Origin: Pseudarthrobacter equi
GTDB taxonomy: Bacteria > Actinomycetota > Actinomycetes > Actinomycetales > Micrococcaceae
NCBI RefSeq assembly: GCF_900105535.1
Contig: NZ_LT629779.1
Span: forward strand, 2,604,001-2,668,000
Direction of reading: 5' to 3'
Length of the DNA: 64,000 bases
Below the pieces are notes generated by a model. That model did not search any database. It was not told where the DNA came from and was given only the letters and a program-made list of their open reading frames with translations. Both the position numbers and the translations under genes were made by a program. Of this stretch, positions 9,521-19,620 are shown piece by piece. Every line of letters starts with the position of its first letter. The first letter of the stretch is position 1.

Positions 9521-10495
9521 ATGGCCGCCTCCCGGCACGCAGACGCGCTCCGCGCTGCACAAATGTATTACCTGCAGGACCTCACCATGGATGCGATTGC
9601 GCGCGAACTCCGGACGTCCCGTTCCACGGTTTCGCGACTGCTTTCGGCTGCCCGTGACTCCGGCCTGGTGCAGGTGCAGATCCGTAACCCGCTCGATACC
9701 GGTCCTGAGCTTGAGGGCATGATCCGCAGGCGGTTCAACGTGGACGTTCACGTGGTCCCTGTCCTGGAGACCCTGAATGAAGCGGAAACCCTTGACCGGG
9801 TGGCCATGCAGGCTGCGCGCACCATCGGGCCGCTGGTGGACTCCAACGCCATCATCGGAGTGGCCTGGGGCTCCACCCTGAGCGCCGTCAGCCGGCACCT
9901 GACCAGGAAGATCACCCACGACAGCGTCATCGTGCAACTGAACGGCGCGGGCAACATGCACACCACAGGCATCACCTACGCCAGCGACATCATGCGCAGG
10001 TTCGGCAGCGCCTACGGTGCCCGCGTGGAACAGTTCCCCGTACCCGCCTTCTTCGACCATGCCGCCACCAAAACCGCCATGTGGAATGAACGCAGCGTGC
10101 AGCGCATCCTCGAGCTGCAGGCCAAGATGAGCATCGCCATCTTCGGTGTTGGCTCCGTCAACGCCGACTACCCCAGCCACGTCTATGCAGGCGGCTACCT
10201 CGATGAAACCGACCTCAACATCCTGGCCACCTCTGATGTGGTGGGTGACGTTGCCACGGTGTTCTTCCGCAGCGACGGCTCCTCCGACGGGATCATCCTG
10301 AACGAACGCTCAACGGGCCCTGCCCTGGCCGAGCTCAGGCAGGTCCGCAGAAGGATCTGCGTGGTGTCAGGCGTGTCCAAGATCAACGGCCTGCGCGGCG
10401 CCCTGGCAGCAAACCTCGCCACCGACCTGATCCTGGACGAGGCCACCGCGCGCCGCCTGGTGGATTTCGAAAGCCTGGCCCCACGCAATGGGTAG
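9521..10495 (+). CDS. SorC/DeoR-type sugar-binding transcriptional regulator, probable glp regulator
   Basis: 324 aa. An N-terminal helix-turn-helix (about residues 15-45: MDAIARELRTSRSTVSRLL) is followed by a SorC-type effector domain with IIGVAWGSTLSAV and IFGVGSVNADY segments and GLRGALAANLATDLILDE near the end. Members bind phosphorylated sugars and act as tetramers. AGGACC precedes the ATG. Transcribed divergently from glpDFK across a dyad, so a glycerol-phosphate-responsive regulator is inferred. It could instead respond to another ligand. The aldo/keto reductase gene follows 10 bases after its stop. Confidence 0.88.
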   Translation: MAASRHADALRAAQMYYLQDLTMDAIARELRTSRSTVSRLLSAARDSGLVQVQIRNPLDTGPELEGMIRRRFNVDVHVVPVLETLNEAETLDRVAMQAARTIGPLVDSNAIIGVAWGSTLSAVSRHLTRKITHDSVIVQLNGAGNMHTTGITYASDIMRRFGSAYGARVEQFPVPAFFDHAATKTAMWNERSVQRILELQAKMSIAIFGVGSVNADYPSHVYAGGYLDETDLNILATSDVVGDVATVFFRSDGSSDGIILNERSTGPALAELRQVRRRICVVSGVSKINGLRGALAANLATDLILDEATARRLVDFESLAPRNG

Positions 10496-10505
10496 AGTCG
10501 GAACC

Positions 10506-11381
10506 ATGAAAACCTCACCGCGGCTGAGCCTGAACAACGGCGTGCTGATCAACCAGCTCGGGTTCGGGCTTTACAAGGTGCCCCCTGCCGACGCCGCAGG
10601 GCTGGTGCAGGCAGCGCTCGCCGCCGGCTACCGCCACTTTGACACAGCTGCCATGTATGGGAACGAAACGGGCGTGGCACGGGGCCTCAGCGCCCAGCTC
10701 AGCTCCCCGTCCGCGGGAATCAGCGGAGGATCCGGGGAACTGTTTCCGGGGATCTCCCGGGAAGACATCTTCGTCACCACGAAACTCTGGAACGATCACC
10801 ACGGCTACGACGCAGCGCTGCGCGCCTTCGATGACTCCATGGTCAACCTGGGGCTGGACTACGTGGACCTCTACCTCATCCACTGGCCCTGCCCGCGCAA
10901 GGGTCTGTTCCCGGAAACCTACCGTGCCCTCGAAACGCTGTACCGGGAGGGAAGGGTGCGGGCCATTGGCGTCAGCAACTTCCAGCCGGTCCACCTGGAC
11001 CGGCTCCTGCAGACTGCCGAAGTGGTGCCGGCCGTCAACCAGATCGAACTCCACCCCTGGCTCCAGCAGGAGGAGCTCCGCCACAAGCACCAGGAACTCG
11101 GCATCCTGACCGAGGCGTGGAGCCCCCTGGGGCGCGGCCAGGTCCTGGCCGACCCCGTCATCCAGGCCTGCGCTGCCGAACACCGGCGGACACCCGCGCA
11201 GGTCATTCTCCGCTGGCACATGCAGCTGGGCCACGTCGCCATCCCGAAGGCCAGCTCAGAAGCACGCATCAGAGAGAACCTTGATGTCTTCGGGTTCGAG
11301 CTGTCATCCCGGGACATGGCGGCGCTCGCAGGCCTGGACCGCGGTCACCGCACCGGCTCCCACCCGGACAACGTCAACTAG
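10506..11381 (+). CDS. aldo/keto reductase
   Basis: NADPH-dependent carbonyl reductase of the AKR5 (2,5-diketo-D-gluconate reductase-like) type, 291 aa. The catalytic tetrad is visible: D46, Y51, K93 and H126 (HFDTAAMYGNE, TTKLW, LIHWPCP). IPKASSEARIRENLDVF carries the C-terminal cofactor-phosphate-binding residues. A Ser/Gly-rich insertion of about 15 residues after residue 63 lies between Y51 and K93. Starts 10 bases after the regulator, so it is probably co-transcribed and may reduce an aldehyde linked to glycerol metabolism, though the substrate cannot be read from the sequence. Confidence 0.93.
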   Translation: MKTSPRLSLNNGVLINQLGFGLYKVPPADAAGLVQAALAAGYRHFDTAAMYGNETGVARGLSAQLSSPSAGISGGSGELFPGISREDIFVTTKLWNDHHGYDAALRAFDDSMVNLGLDYVDLYLIHWPCPRKGLFPETYRALETLYREGRVRAIGVSNFQPVHLDRLLQTAEVVPAVNQIELHPWLQQEELRHKHQELGILTEAWSPLGRGQVLADPVIQACAAEHRRTPAQVILRWHMQLGHVAIPKASSEARIRENLDVFGFELSSRDMAALAGLDRGHRTGSHPDNVN

Positions 11382-11389
11382 GACCCCGC

Positions 11390-12319
11390 ATGAACACAAC
11401 ACACCCGGGCGGCTCCGGCACGCCCAGCTTCTTCAGTGCGGACCTGGCGGCCCGCACCACCGCTTCGACGCTGGACCTTGACGGCGCGGCAGTTGCCTAC
11501 TGGACCTACGAGCCGGTGCAGGTGCAGCCCGAAACACGGACCATCCTGGTCATCCACGGATTCCGCGGTGACCACCACGGACTCCTGCGGGTTGCCGACG
11601 AGCTCCCCGACATGAGGATCATCATGCCGGACCTGCCCGGCTTCGGAAGTTCCGCGGCTTTCCCGTCCGGTGCCCACTCGGTGGAACAGTACGGCCGGTT
11701 CATCACGGCGTTCATGGAGGCCCTGTCCCTCGGGCCGGACACGGTTCTGCTGGGGCATTCATTCGGGTCCATCGTCGCCTCGCACTTTGTAGCCCGCCAC
11801 CCGGGGGCCGTGAACCCGCTTATCCTGGTCAATCCCATCGCCGCCCCGGCCCTTGAGGGCCCCAAGGGAATCATGACCAGGCTGGCGGTCCTCTACTACC
11901 GCCTCGCCGCCCGGCTCCCCAACAAGGCCGGCCAGGCGCTGCTCCGCAACCCGCTGATTGTCCGGATCATGAGTGAAACCATGGCAAAGACCGGAGACAG
12001 GGCGCTCCGCGCCTTCATCCACGGCCAGCACCACGCCTACTTCAGTTCCTTCGCTGACAGGGACAGCCTGCTGGAGTCCTTCACGGCCTCGGTCAGCCAC
12101 CACGTCAGCGAAGTGGCGGCCGGCCTCAAACTTCCCGTGCTGCTGATCGCCGGGGAGAAAGACGAGATCGCCACTCTGCCGGACCAGCACAAACTCCTGG
12201 CGCTCCTGCCTGCCGCCGAACTCAAAGTGATCCCCGGCGTCGGGCACCTGATCCACTACGAGACGCCGGAACCGGCCGCCCGCCATATCCGAACCTTCCT
12301 GAAGGACCACCCCGCGTGA
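11390..12319 (+). CDS. alpha/beta hydrolase
   Basis: 309 aa, alpha/beta hydrolase fold with HGFRGDHHG (oxyanion region, residue 56), nucleophile elbow GHSFGS (Ser124), probable acid Asp258 (AGEKDEI) and His286 (GVGHLIHYE). No signal peptide or lid of a known lipase is recognised; substrate unknown. It follows the aldo/keto reductase by 8 bases and overlaps the glycosyltransferase by four (GTGA), so translational coupling is likely. Confidence 0.9.
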   Translation: MNTTHPGGSGTPSFFSADLAARTTASTLDLDGAAVAYWTYEPVQVQPETRTILVIHGFRGDHHGLLRVADELPDMRIIMPDLPGFGSSAAFPSGAHSVEQYGRFITAFMEALSLGPDTVLLGHSFGSIVASHFVARHPGAVNPLILVNPIAAPALEGPKGIMTRLAVLYYRLAARLPNKAGQALLRNPLIVRIMSETMAKTGDRALRAFIHGQHHAYFSSFADRDSLLESFTASVSHHVSEVAAGLKLPVLLIAGEKDEIATLPDQHKLLALLPAAELKVIPGVGHLIHYETPEPAARHIRTFLKDHPA

Positions 12320-13392
12320 AGATCGTCATCGACGCCCGTTTTACCCGGACCGACCACCACGACGGCATCAGCCGCTACGGTGCCAGCCTGATCGCGGCCA
12401 CGGCGAAGATCGCGGACGTCAGCATGCTGATCTCGGACAAACGGCAACTGGCCTTGCTGCCTGACGTTCCCTACACCCTCATCAACAGTCCGCTCTCACC
12501 GCTGGAACTGTTCGTTGCGCGCAAGGTGAACCCCCTGAACGCCGATGTGGTGGTCTGTCCCATGCAGACCATGGGAACCTGGGGACGCAAGTACGGGCTG
12601 GTACTGACGCTGCACGACCTGATCTACTACGAACACCCCGCCCCGCCCGGGTTCCTCCCCCCGCCCGTGCGGTTGCTGTGGCGGCTGTACCACAAGGCCT
12701 ACTGGCCCCAGCGGCTGCTCCTCAACCGGGCCGACACCGTGGCCACCATCAGCCGGACCACTGAGGCGCTGATCGCCAAGTACCGCCTGACCCGGCGTCC
12801 GGTGCGGATCATCAGCAACGCGCCCCAGCCTGCGCAGCAACCGCGCCGTCCCGGCGACGGCGCCGACAAGACCATCGTCTACATGGGCTCGTTCATGCCC
12901 TACAAGAACGTGGAAACGATGCTGGCGGGGATGGCCGGCCTGCCCGGCTACACCCTGCACCTGCTGAGCCGGATCACGCCCGGGCGGCGCGCAGAGCTGG
13001 AGCTGCTGGTCCCGGCCGGAGCCTCAGTGGTCTTCCACAACGGGGTGACGGACGCGGAGTACGACTCCTACCTGCGTACGGCCACTGCCCTGGTGAGCCT
13101 GTCCCGCGCCGAAGGTTATGGCCTTCCGCTCGTGGAAGCCATGGCCTTGGGGACGCCCGTGATCGCCAGCGACATTCCGATCTTCCGCGAAGTGGGTGGG
13201 GACGCAGCCACCTACGTCGACCCCGCCTCGCCCTCCCAGTTCTCGGAGGCCGTGGCCCGGTTGCAGGATGACGGGCACTGGCAGGAGATCTCCCGGCTGT
13301 CCGTTATCCGCGCCAAAGAATTCACCTGGGATGAATCAGCACGCCAGCTGATGGACACGGCCCGGGAAATCGTGGCGAAACGGCGCCGGTAG
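12316..13392 (+). CDS. glycosyltransferase family 4 (GT-B fold)
   Basis: 358 aa, with YMGSFMPYKNVETML (start of the donor-binding half) and RAEGYGLPLVEAMALGTPVIASDIPIF split over the classical E-x7-E donor-site motif. No membrane segment, so a cytosolic or peripheral enzyme that transfers a sugar from a nucleotide-sugar. GTG start overlaps the hydrolase stop. Last gene of the short plus-strand group, convergent with priA only 27 bases away. Acceptor unknown. Confidence 0.9.
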   Translation: MKIVIDARFTRTDHHDGISRYGASLIAATAKIADVSMLISDKRQLALLPDVPYTLINSPLSPLELFVARKVNPLNADVVVCPMQTMGTWGRKYGLVLTLHDLIYYEHPAPPGFLPPPVRLLWRLYHKAYWPQRLLLNRADTVATISRTTEALIAKYRLTRRPVRIISNAPQPAQQPRRPGDGADKTIVYMGSFMPYKNVETMLAGMAGLPGYTLHLLSRITPGRRAELELLVPAGASVVFHNGVTDAEYDSYLRTATALVSLSRAEGYGLPLVEAMALGTPVIASDIPIFREVGGDAATYVDPASPSQFSEAVARLQDDGHWQEISRLSVIRAKEFTWDESARQLMDTAREIVAKRRR

Positions 13393-13419
13393 CAACCGTC
13401 CGCCGCGGAGCCGCCTCCG

Positions 13420-15546
13420 TTAGAGGACGTCCACGCCGTCCAGGCGGAGCTGGAAGGGATCGAAGGCCCGTTTGGCAGCCACCGCAGAACGGGTAGCGCG
13501 CAGGACGCGGACGACGACGGCGGCCTGGCCGTAGGGGAAGAACAGCAGGGTCCGGACGTCCTCGCCGGAGCGGCCGGCTGCCGGCGGTCCGGCCGGCAGC
13601 ACCGGGGCTGGACCTGCCATGCGCAGAAGGATGCCGGAGCCGGCCAGGTCTGCCGAGACTGCCCCGGTGAAGTGTTCGACGGCGGCCCGCGGGCCTGTAA
13701 CGGAGGCAATCCGGACGGCGGGGGGAAGCTGGAGTTCTACCCGCAGCGACAGTTCCCGCTGGGCGTAGCCCGCCGGATCCCAGCGCAGCAGCGCACCCAC
13801 CGCAGCTGTGTCCCCGGCAGTGATGACGGCCAGCCCGCCCTCGGAAGCGGGACGGACCAGGGCTGCAGCGTTGAACCACCGCCGCACGGTGTCCTCGCCG
13901 GCGCGCAGGGTTTCGCGGCGCAACAACGAATCGCCGTCCAGCAGCAGTGCTGCGGCGTAGCCTCCCTCGGCCACCGGTTCAGCTCCCACCGTGGCCACCA
14001 CGAGAGCCTTGCCATGGCCTACTGCGGCCTTCACATGATCACCGGAAGATGTCACCACGGTGGTGCCGGGGAAGGCGCGCCCCAGTTCCTCCGCCGTCCG
14101 CAGCACGCCCGTGGCGCCCTTGCGAAGCCGCCGCCCGGTGCAGTGCACGCACCGCCAGTCCGGTGCCGGCGTCGAACACCAGCGGCACTGCGGTATGGCT
14201 GAGCTTCCGCCGAGGGCCAGCGGCCCCTGGCAGTTGCCGCACCGGGCAGGTTCGCGGCAGGATTCGCATACCAGTGACGGCGCGTAGCCTGCCCGCGCCA
14301 CCTGGATGAGGACAGGCCCGCGTTCGAGCCCTCCCTTGGCGGCCCGCCACGCGGCACCGGGCAGGCGTGCGATCCGGGCGAGGGGGTCGCGTTCCTGTTC
14401 GAAGCTGTCTGCGGTATTGAGGACCCGCGGTACCGTGCGCCTGATGGTCTGCCGGTCCGGTTCAACGGGCAGGGCCCAGCCGGCGTCAACCAGTCTCTGG
14501 ACCTCGGTACTCCGGGCATGGCCGGCAAGGAGGCAGGCCGTACCTTCCTGTTCGGCGCGCAGGAGCAGGACCTCGCGGGTGTGGGCGTAGGGGGCGCGCT
14601 GGTCAATGTGGAGATCGTCACCGTCGTCCCAGCAAGCCACCAGGCCCAGGTTGGCCACTGGCGCGAACGCAGCCGACCTGGTGCCGATGGCAACCCGGGC
14701 AGTGCCGGCCAGGAGCCGCAGGAAACTGCGGTACCGCGGTGTGGGCCCGTCGTCGGCGGTGAGCCTGGCCACCGCCTCCACCGGAATCAGTGCCCTGAGA
14801 GCCTGCTCCAGCCGGTCAAGGTCGCGGTAGTCCGGTACCACCACCACGGCTCCGCGCCCGGCGGCGTAGGTGGCGGCGACGGCCTCGGCCAGCAGTTGGG
14901 GCCAGCCGGACGGGCCATAGCCTTGCAGCGGGTTGATGACGGCGCGGGGGGATCCGCCGGCGGAGAGGTGGCGGAGGAAGGCCATGCCGTTGCGGTAGCC
15001 GGCCCACGCGCCGAAGGACGGGCTGCCCTCGGCTTCACGGCTGGCCGGCACGGACACTGCTTCTTCGGGACCGGAAAGATATTCCTTTTCCAGCCTGGCC
15101 ATGCGTGGCGGCACTGCGAGCCGAAGGACGTCGCTGACGGTGCCCGCATACCGGGCTGCAACGGCGTTGGCGAGTTCTGCCACCGCCGGGATGAGGACAG
15201 GCACCGGGGAGACCACCTTCGCCAACGGCACAAGCGTGTGGCCGGCGTCGGAAACGGAAAGCCTGTCCATCAGGAAGCCGTTGAGCTGTTGGCCGTTGAA
15301 GGGGACTTTGACGCGGACCCCGGGCTTGGCGTCGGCGTCCATGGCTGCGGGGACGGCGTAGTCGAAGGGGCGGTCGAGGTGCGGCAGGGATGATTCCACC
15401 ATGACCCGCGCCACCGGCAGGTGTTCGGCAAGGGGTATGCCGACTGGTTGGGTGCTGGCAGGGAAGCCCTGCAGCAGCGTGGGCTGGACGGGCCCGCCGC
15501 CCTGGACGGAAAGATCCAGGGCGGGCTGTGCGGAGTCTTCGGCCAT
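13420..15546 (-). CDS. priA: primosomal protein N' (PriA), helicase-inactive actinobacterial form
   Basis: 708 aa. The N-terminal DNA-binding domain (ARVMVESSLPHLDRPFDY) and the zinc-binding cysteine cluster (CESC, CGNC, CRWC, CVHC) are present, so PriA identity is clear. The Walker A position reads NPLQGYGPSGW instead of GxxGSGKT, and the DEEH box is replaced by WDDGDD, so ATP hydrolysis is not expected. Actinobacterial PriA proteins are known to have lost helicase motifs. A structural role in replication restart is inferred. It follows metK by about 106 bases. Confidence 0.92.
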   Translation of the reverse strand: MAEDSAQPALDLSVQGGGPVQPTLLQGFPASTQPVGIPLAEHLPVARVMVESSLPHLDRPFDYAVPAAMDADAKPGVRVKVPFNGQQLNGFLMDRLSVSDAGHTLVPLAKVVSPVPVLIPAVAELANAVAARYAGTVSDVLRLAVPPRMARLEKEYLSGPEEAVSVPASREAEGSPSFGAWAGYRNGMAFLRHLSAGGSPRAVINPLQGYGPSGWPQLLAEAVAATYAAGRGAVVVVPDYRDLDRLEQALRALIPVEAVARLTADDGPTPRYRSFLRLLAGTARVAIGTRSAAFAPVANLGLVACWDDGDDLHIDQRAPYAHTREVLLLRAEQEGTACLLAGHARSTEVQRLVDAGWALPVEPDRQTIRRTVPRVLNTADSFEQERDPLARIARLPGAAWRAAKGGLERGPVLIQVARAGYAPSLVCESCREPARCGNCQGPLALGGSSAIPQCRWCSTPAPDWRCVHCTGRRLRKGATGVLRTAEELGRAFPGTTVVTSSGDHVKAAVGHGKALVVATVGAEPVAEGGYAAALLLDGDSLLRRETLRAGEDTVRRWFNAAALVRPASEGGLAVITAGDTAAVGALLRWDPAGYAQRELSLRVELQLPPAVRIASVTGPRAAVEHFTGAVSADLAGSGILLRMAGPAPVLPAGPPAAGRSGEDVRTLLFFPYGQAAVVVRVLRATRSAVAAKRAFDPFQLRLDGVDVL

Positions 15547-15652
15547 GGCGGCTACCTCCGTTCAGCTCCCGGGCGGAAAAGGCCAGCCAACCACGGGGCA
15601 CCGACATCCGCGCGGCCCGTGAACGGCGGCGCGGTCCCCCGCAGCCTGGAGG

Positions 15653-16888
<1,236 letters not shown>

Positions 16889-16975
16889 TCAACTACCTTA
16901 CTGGTTGGATCACGCGCGGCCGTCGGCAGACGTCGCGGGATGTCACGGTACTAAGCAAACGTGGTACTAAACACG

Positions 16976-18223
16976 TCACGCCCGGGGCGACACCTGGTTC
17001 AGTTCGAAGCCGATGCGGCTGATGATGGCCGCGGAAACGTCTGCCTTGGTGCCGGACGCCTCTTGGGGTTCGGAGCCGGAACGGGCCAGGATGACCACCG
17101 AATTGGTGTCCTTGCCGAAGACCTTGTCCGAGCCGACATGGTTGACCACCAGCAGGTCGCAGCCCTTGCGCTGGAGTTTGGCCTCCGCGTAGGCACGGAC
17201 GTCCCCGTGCTGGTCGCCCGTTTCGGCAGCGAAGCCCACAATGAGCTGGCCGTCCGCTGCAAGACCGGTGACGCCCTGGTTGCGGCGCTCGACGAGCTCT
17301 TGCAGGATGTCCGGGTTGCGGACCAGGGTGATGACGGGATCTGCAGTGTCGTCGCGTTTCTTGATTTTTGTGTCCGAGATTTCCGCAGGGCGGAAGTCTG
17401 CCACGGCGGCGGACATGATGACGACGTCGGAATCAGCGGCGGCTGCCAGCGCGGCCTCGCGCAACTGCAGGGCAGTTTCGACGTTGACCACCTCGACGCC
17501 GGGGGGCGGCGGAACTTCCATGTGCGCTGCCAAAAGCCGGACGGTTGCCCCGGCGTTCCGGGCGGCGACGGCCAGGGCGACGCCCTGCTTGCCGGAGGAC
17601 CGGTTGCCCAGGAAGCGGACGGGATCCAGTGGTTCGCGTGTTCCGCCGGCGCTGATGGTGACGGTCTTGCCGGCCAGCGGAAGCTGGAAATCGGTTTGCC
17701 CGTGGACCAGTGCCATGGCGGCGTCGAAGATGGCGTCAGGTTCGGGCAGCCGTCCCGGCCCGGAATCCGAGCCTGTGAGCCTGCCGGAGGCCGGTTCCAG
17801 TACCGCCGCACCGCGGCCGCGGAGTGTTTCCACGTTGGCCCGGGTTGCGGGGTGCTGCCACATCTCGGTGTGCATGGCGGGCGCGAAAAGAACAGGGCCG
17901 TGGGCCATCAGCAGCGTGTTGGTGAGGAGGTCCCCTGCCTGGCCCGTGGCTGCTTTGGCCAGGAGGTCGGCCGTGGCCGGGGCGATAACCACGAGGTCTG
18001 CCTCGTGGCCCAGCCGGACGTGGTTGACCTGGTGGACGTCGTCGAAGACGCTGTTGCTCACGGGGTTGCCGGAGAGGGCCTCCCAGGTGGCGGTCCCGAC
18101 GAAGCGGGTTGCCGCCTCCGTGGGGATGACCGTGACATGGTGGCCGGCTTCAGTAAAAAGCCGGAGGAGCGATGCCACCTTGTAGGCGGCTATCCCTCCC
18201 CCGACTCCGAGGACTATGCGCAC
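16976..18223 (-). CDS. coaBC: bifunctional phosphopantothenoylcysteine decarboxylase / phosphopantothenate-cysteine ligase
   Basis: Two consecutive coenzyme A steps. The N-terminal CoaC flavoprotein begins GVGGGIAAYK and has the PAMHTEMW segment with its catalytic His region. The C-terminal CoaB half begins near residue 190 with SAGGTREPLDPVRFLGNRS and has the PAVADFRP-like AAVADFRPAEI and a K-K-R loop (KIKKRDD). 415 aa, usual length. GTG start. It follows rpoZ by 36 bases. Confidence 0.96.
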   Translation of the reverse strand: MRIVLGVGGGIAAYKVASLLRLFTEAGHHVTVIPTEAATRFVGTATWEALSGNPVSNSVFDDVHQVNHVRLGHEADLVVIAPATADLLAKAATGQAGDLLTNTLLMAHGPVLFAPAMHTEMWQHPATRANVETLRGRGAAVLEPASGRLTGSDSGPGRLPEPDAIFDAAMALVHGQTDFQLPLAGKTVTISAGGTREPLDPVRFLGNRSSGKQGVALAVAARNAGATVRLLAAHMEVPPPPGVEVVNVETALQLREAALAAAADSDVVIMSAAVADFRPAEISDTKIKKRDDTADPVITLVRNPDILQELVERRNQGVTGLAADGQLIVGFAAETGDQHGDVRAYAEAKLQRKGCDLLVVNHVGSDKVFGKDTNSVVILARSGSEPQEASGTKADVSAAIISRIGFELNQVSPRA

Positions 18224-18259
18224 GTGACCTCCGTCAGCAGCACGTCATGCGGCAGATTG

Positions 18260-18520
18260 TTACTCTGCGGCTTCGATCGGTGTGGATACCAGCTTGCCCT
18301 CGTTGATCTCGCGCAGGGCGATCGAGAGGGACTTCTCGTTCAGCTTGGTGTCTACCAGGGGGCCGACGTACTCGAAGAGTCCCTCGTGCAGCTGGGCGTA
18401 GTAGGCGTTGATCTGACGAGCGCGCTTGGCACCGAAGATCACCAGGCCGTACTTGGAGTCGGCTGCTTCGAGCAGCGAGTCGATCGGCGGGTTGATGATG
18501 CCTTCAAGGTTCGTGGACAC
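18260..18520 (-). CDS. rpoZ: RNA polymerase omega subunit
   Basis: Small RNA polymerase assembly subunit, 86 aa, with [13 protein letters not shown], the [16 protein letters not shown] helix that contacts the beta-prime tail and an ALREI-type C-terminal segment, all conserved in actinobacterial omega. GTG start 15 bases after gmk, so co-transcribed with it. Confidence 0.97.
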   Translation of the reverse strand: MSTNLEGIINPPIDSLLEAADSKYGLVIFGAKRARQINAYYAQLHEGLFEYVGPLVDTKLNEKSLSIALREINEGKLVSTPIEAAE

Positions 18521-18535
18521 GAATTCTCCAAAATT

Positions 18536-19129
18536 CTAGCGGGCTGACGGTTCCTGCAGGTGTGCATGAGGGGTCAGCCCCATGAGTGAAACAAGCTCGT
18601 CCGCTGCCCGGCGGACGTCGTCATTGATGACGGTGTGGTCGAACTCCGGTTCAGCAGCAAGTTCCAGTTTAGCGGTTTCCAGTCGGCGCTGCTGTTCTTC
18701 GGGGGTTTCTGTGCCGCGGCCCACGAGCCGGCGCACCATTTCGTCCCAGGTGGGCGGGGCGAGGAACACGAATTTGGCGTCCGGAACGGCTTCCTTGACC
18801 TGCCGCGCACCCTGGAGGTCGATTTCCAGAAGGACGGAACGCCCATCCTCAATGGCCTCGTTGACGGTCCTCTTCAACGTGCCGTAGGTGTTTTGGCCGT
18901 GCACTACTGCCCACTCCAGGAGTTCACCCTCCGCGATGAGCCGTTCAAACTCCTCCGTGGACTTGAAGAAGTAGTGCACGCCGTCCACCTCACCCGGTCG
19001 GGGGGCGCGGGTGGTGGCTGAGACGGAGAGCCAGACCTCGGGGTAATTGTCGCGGATGTAGGTGGATACGGTGCCTTTGCCAACAGCTGTCGGACCTGCG
19101 AGGACTGTCAGTCCGGGTTTCTTGCTCAC
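18536..19129 (-). CDS. gmk: guanylate kinase
   Basis: Phosphorylates GMP to GDP. The 197-aa product has P-loop [10 protein letters not shown] (near residue 12), the GMP-binding [19 protein letters not shown] and ALIDLQGA-like [12 protein letters not shown]. Adjacent to rpoZ and 52 bases after mihF, the same order as in mycobacteria. It couples with purine pools that feed ppGpp synthesis by Rel. Confidence 0.97.
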   Translation of the reverse strand: MSKKPGLTVLAGPTAVGKGTVSTYIRDNYPEVWLSVSATTRAPRPGEVDGVHYFFKSTEEFERLIAEGELLEWAVVHGQNTYGTLKRTVNEAIEDGRSVLLEIDLQGARQVKEAVPDAKFVFLAPPTWDEMVRRLVGRGTETPEEQQRRLETAKLELAAEPEFDHTVINDDVRRAADELVSLMGLTPHAHLQEPSAR

Positions 19130-19181
19130 GTATTCCTTTGCCGAGGTTTGGGGGTTTCGGGTGGGCCGGCGCCGGCCGGCC

Positions 19182-19499
19182 CTAATGTTCGTCTATAAAA
19201 TCTACCAGCGCCCGCCGCTGGTGAACGCCGAGGCCCCGGACGCGGCGGGACGCGGCAATGCCCAGTTGTTCCATGATGGCGGCCGCCCGCACCTTGCCAA
19301 TGCCCGGCAGCGCTTCGAGGAGTTCGGACACCCGCATCCTCGCCAGGGCGTCGTCGGCGGCGGCCGAGTCGATGATGTCGGCTGCGGACCGTGTGCCGTT
19401 CTTGAGGCTTTCCTTGGCGGCAGCCCGGGCTGCCCGTGCGGCTGCCGCCTTGCCCAGGGCCTCGGCCCGTTCCGACGCGGATAACGGTCGCAGTACCAT
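19182..19499 (-). CDS. mihF: actinobacterial integration host factor (mIHF)
   Basis: Nucleoid-associated DNA-binding protein, 105 aa, unrelated to the HU/IHF fold. The C-terminal half [32 protein letters not shown] is the helix-two turns-helix DNA contact region of mIHF. The N-terminus is Ala/Lys helical. Position between pyrF and gmk matches mycobacteria. A perfect 20-bp palindrome lies 32 bases before its start. Confidence 0.95.
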   Translation of the reverse strand: MVLRPLSASERAEALGKAAAARAARAAAKESLKNGTRSAADIIDSAAADDALARMRVSELLEALPGIGKVRAAAIMEQLGIAASRRVRGLGVHQRRALVDFIDEH

Positions 19500-19530
19500 G
19501 GCGCATACCCCCGGAATCGGCGGAATTTAT

Positions 19531-19550
19531 CCAAGGGCGGCCGCCCTTGG
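19531..19550. repeat. perfect 20-bp palindrome between pyrF and mihF
   Basis: CCAAGGGCGG followed at once by its reverse complement. On the minus strand TAAATT follows within three bases, a possible mihF -10 box. It may end the pyr operon as a terminator or act as an operator at the mihF promoter. Confidence 0.6.
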
Positions 19551-19620
19551 ACCTGTCCTGAAACTACCCTCTGGTGCTGGATGAATCAATGGATGGGCGC
19601 AAACCGGAACTATTCCCGGC

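Noticed and set aside
16889..16975. Possible SAM riboswitch before metK
   Set aside because: The 87-base gap is too short and lacks the conserved SAM riboswitch helices; only a short repeated TTAGTACC is seen.
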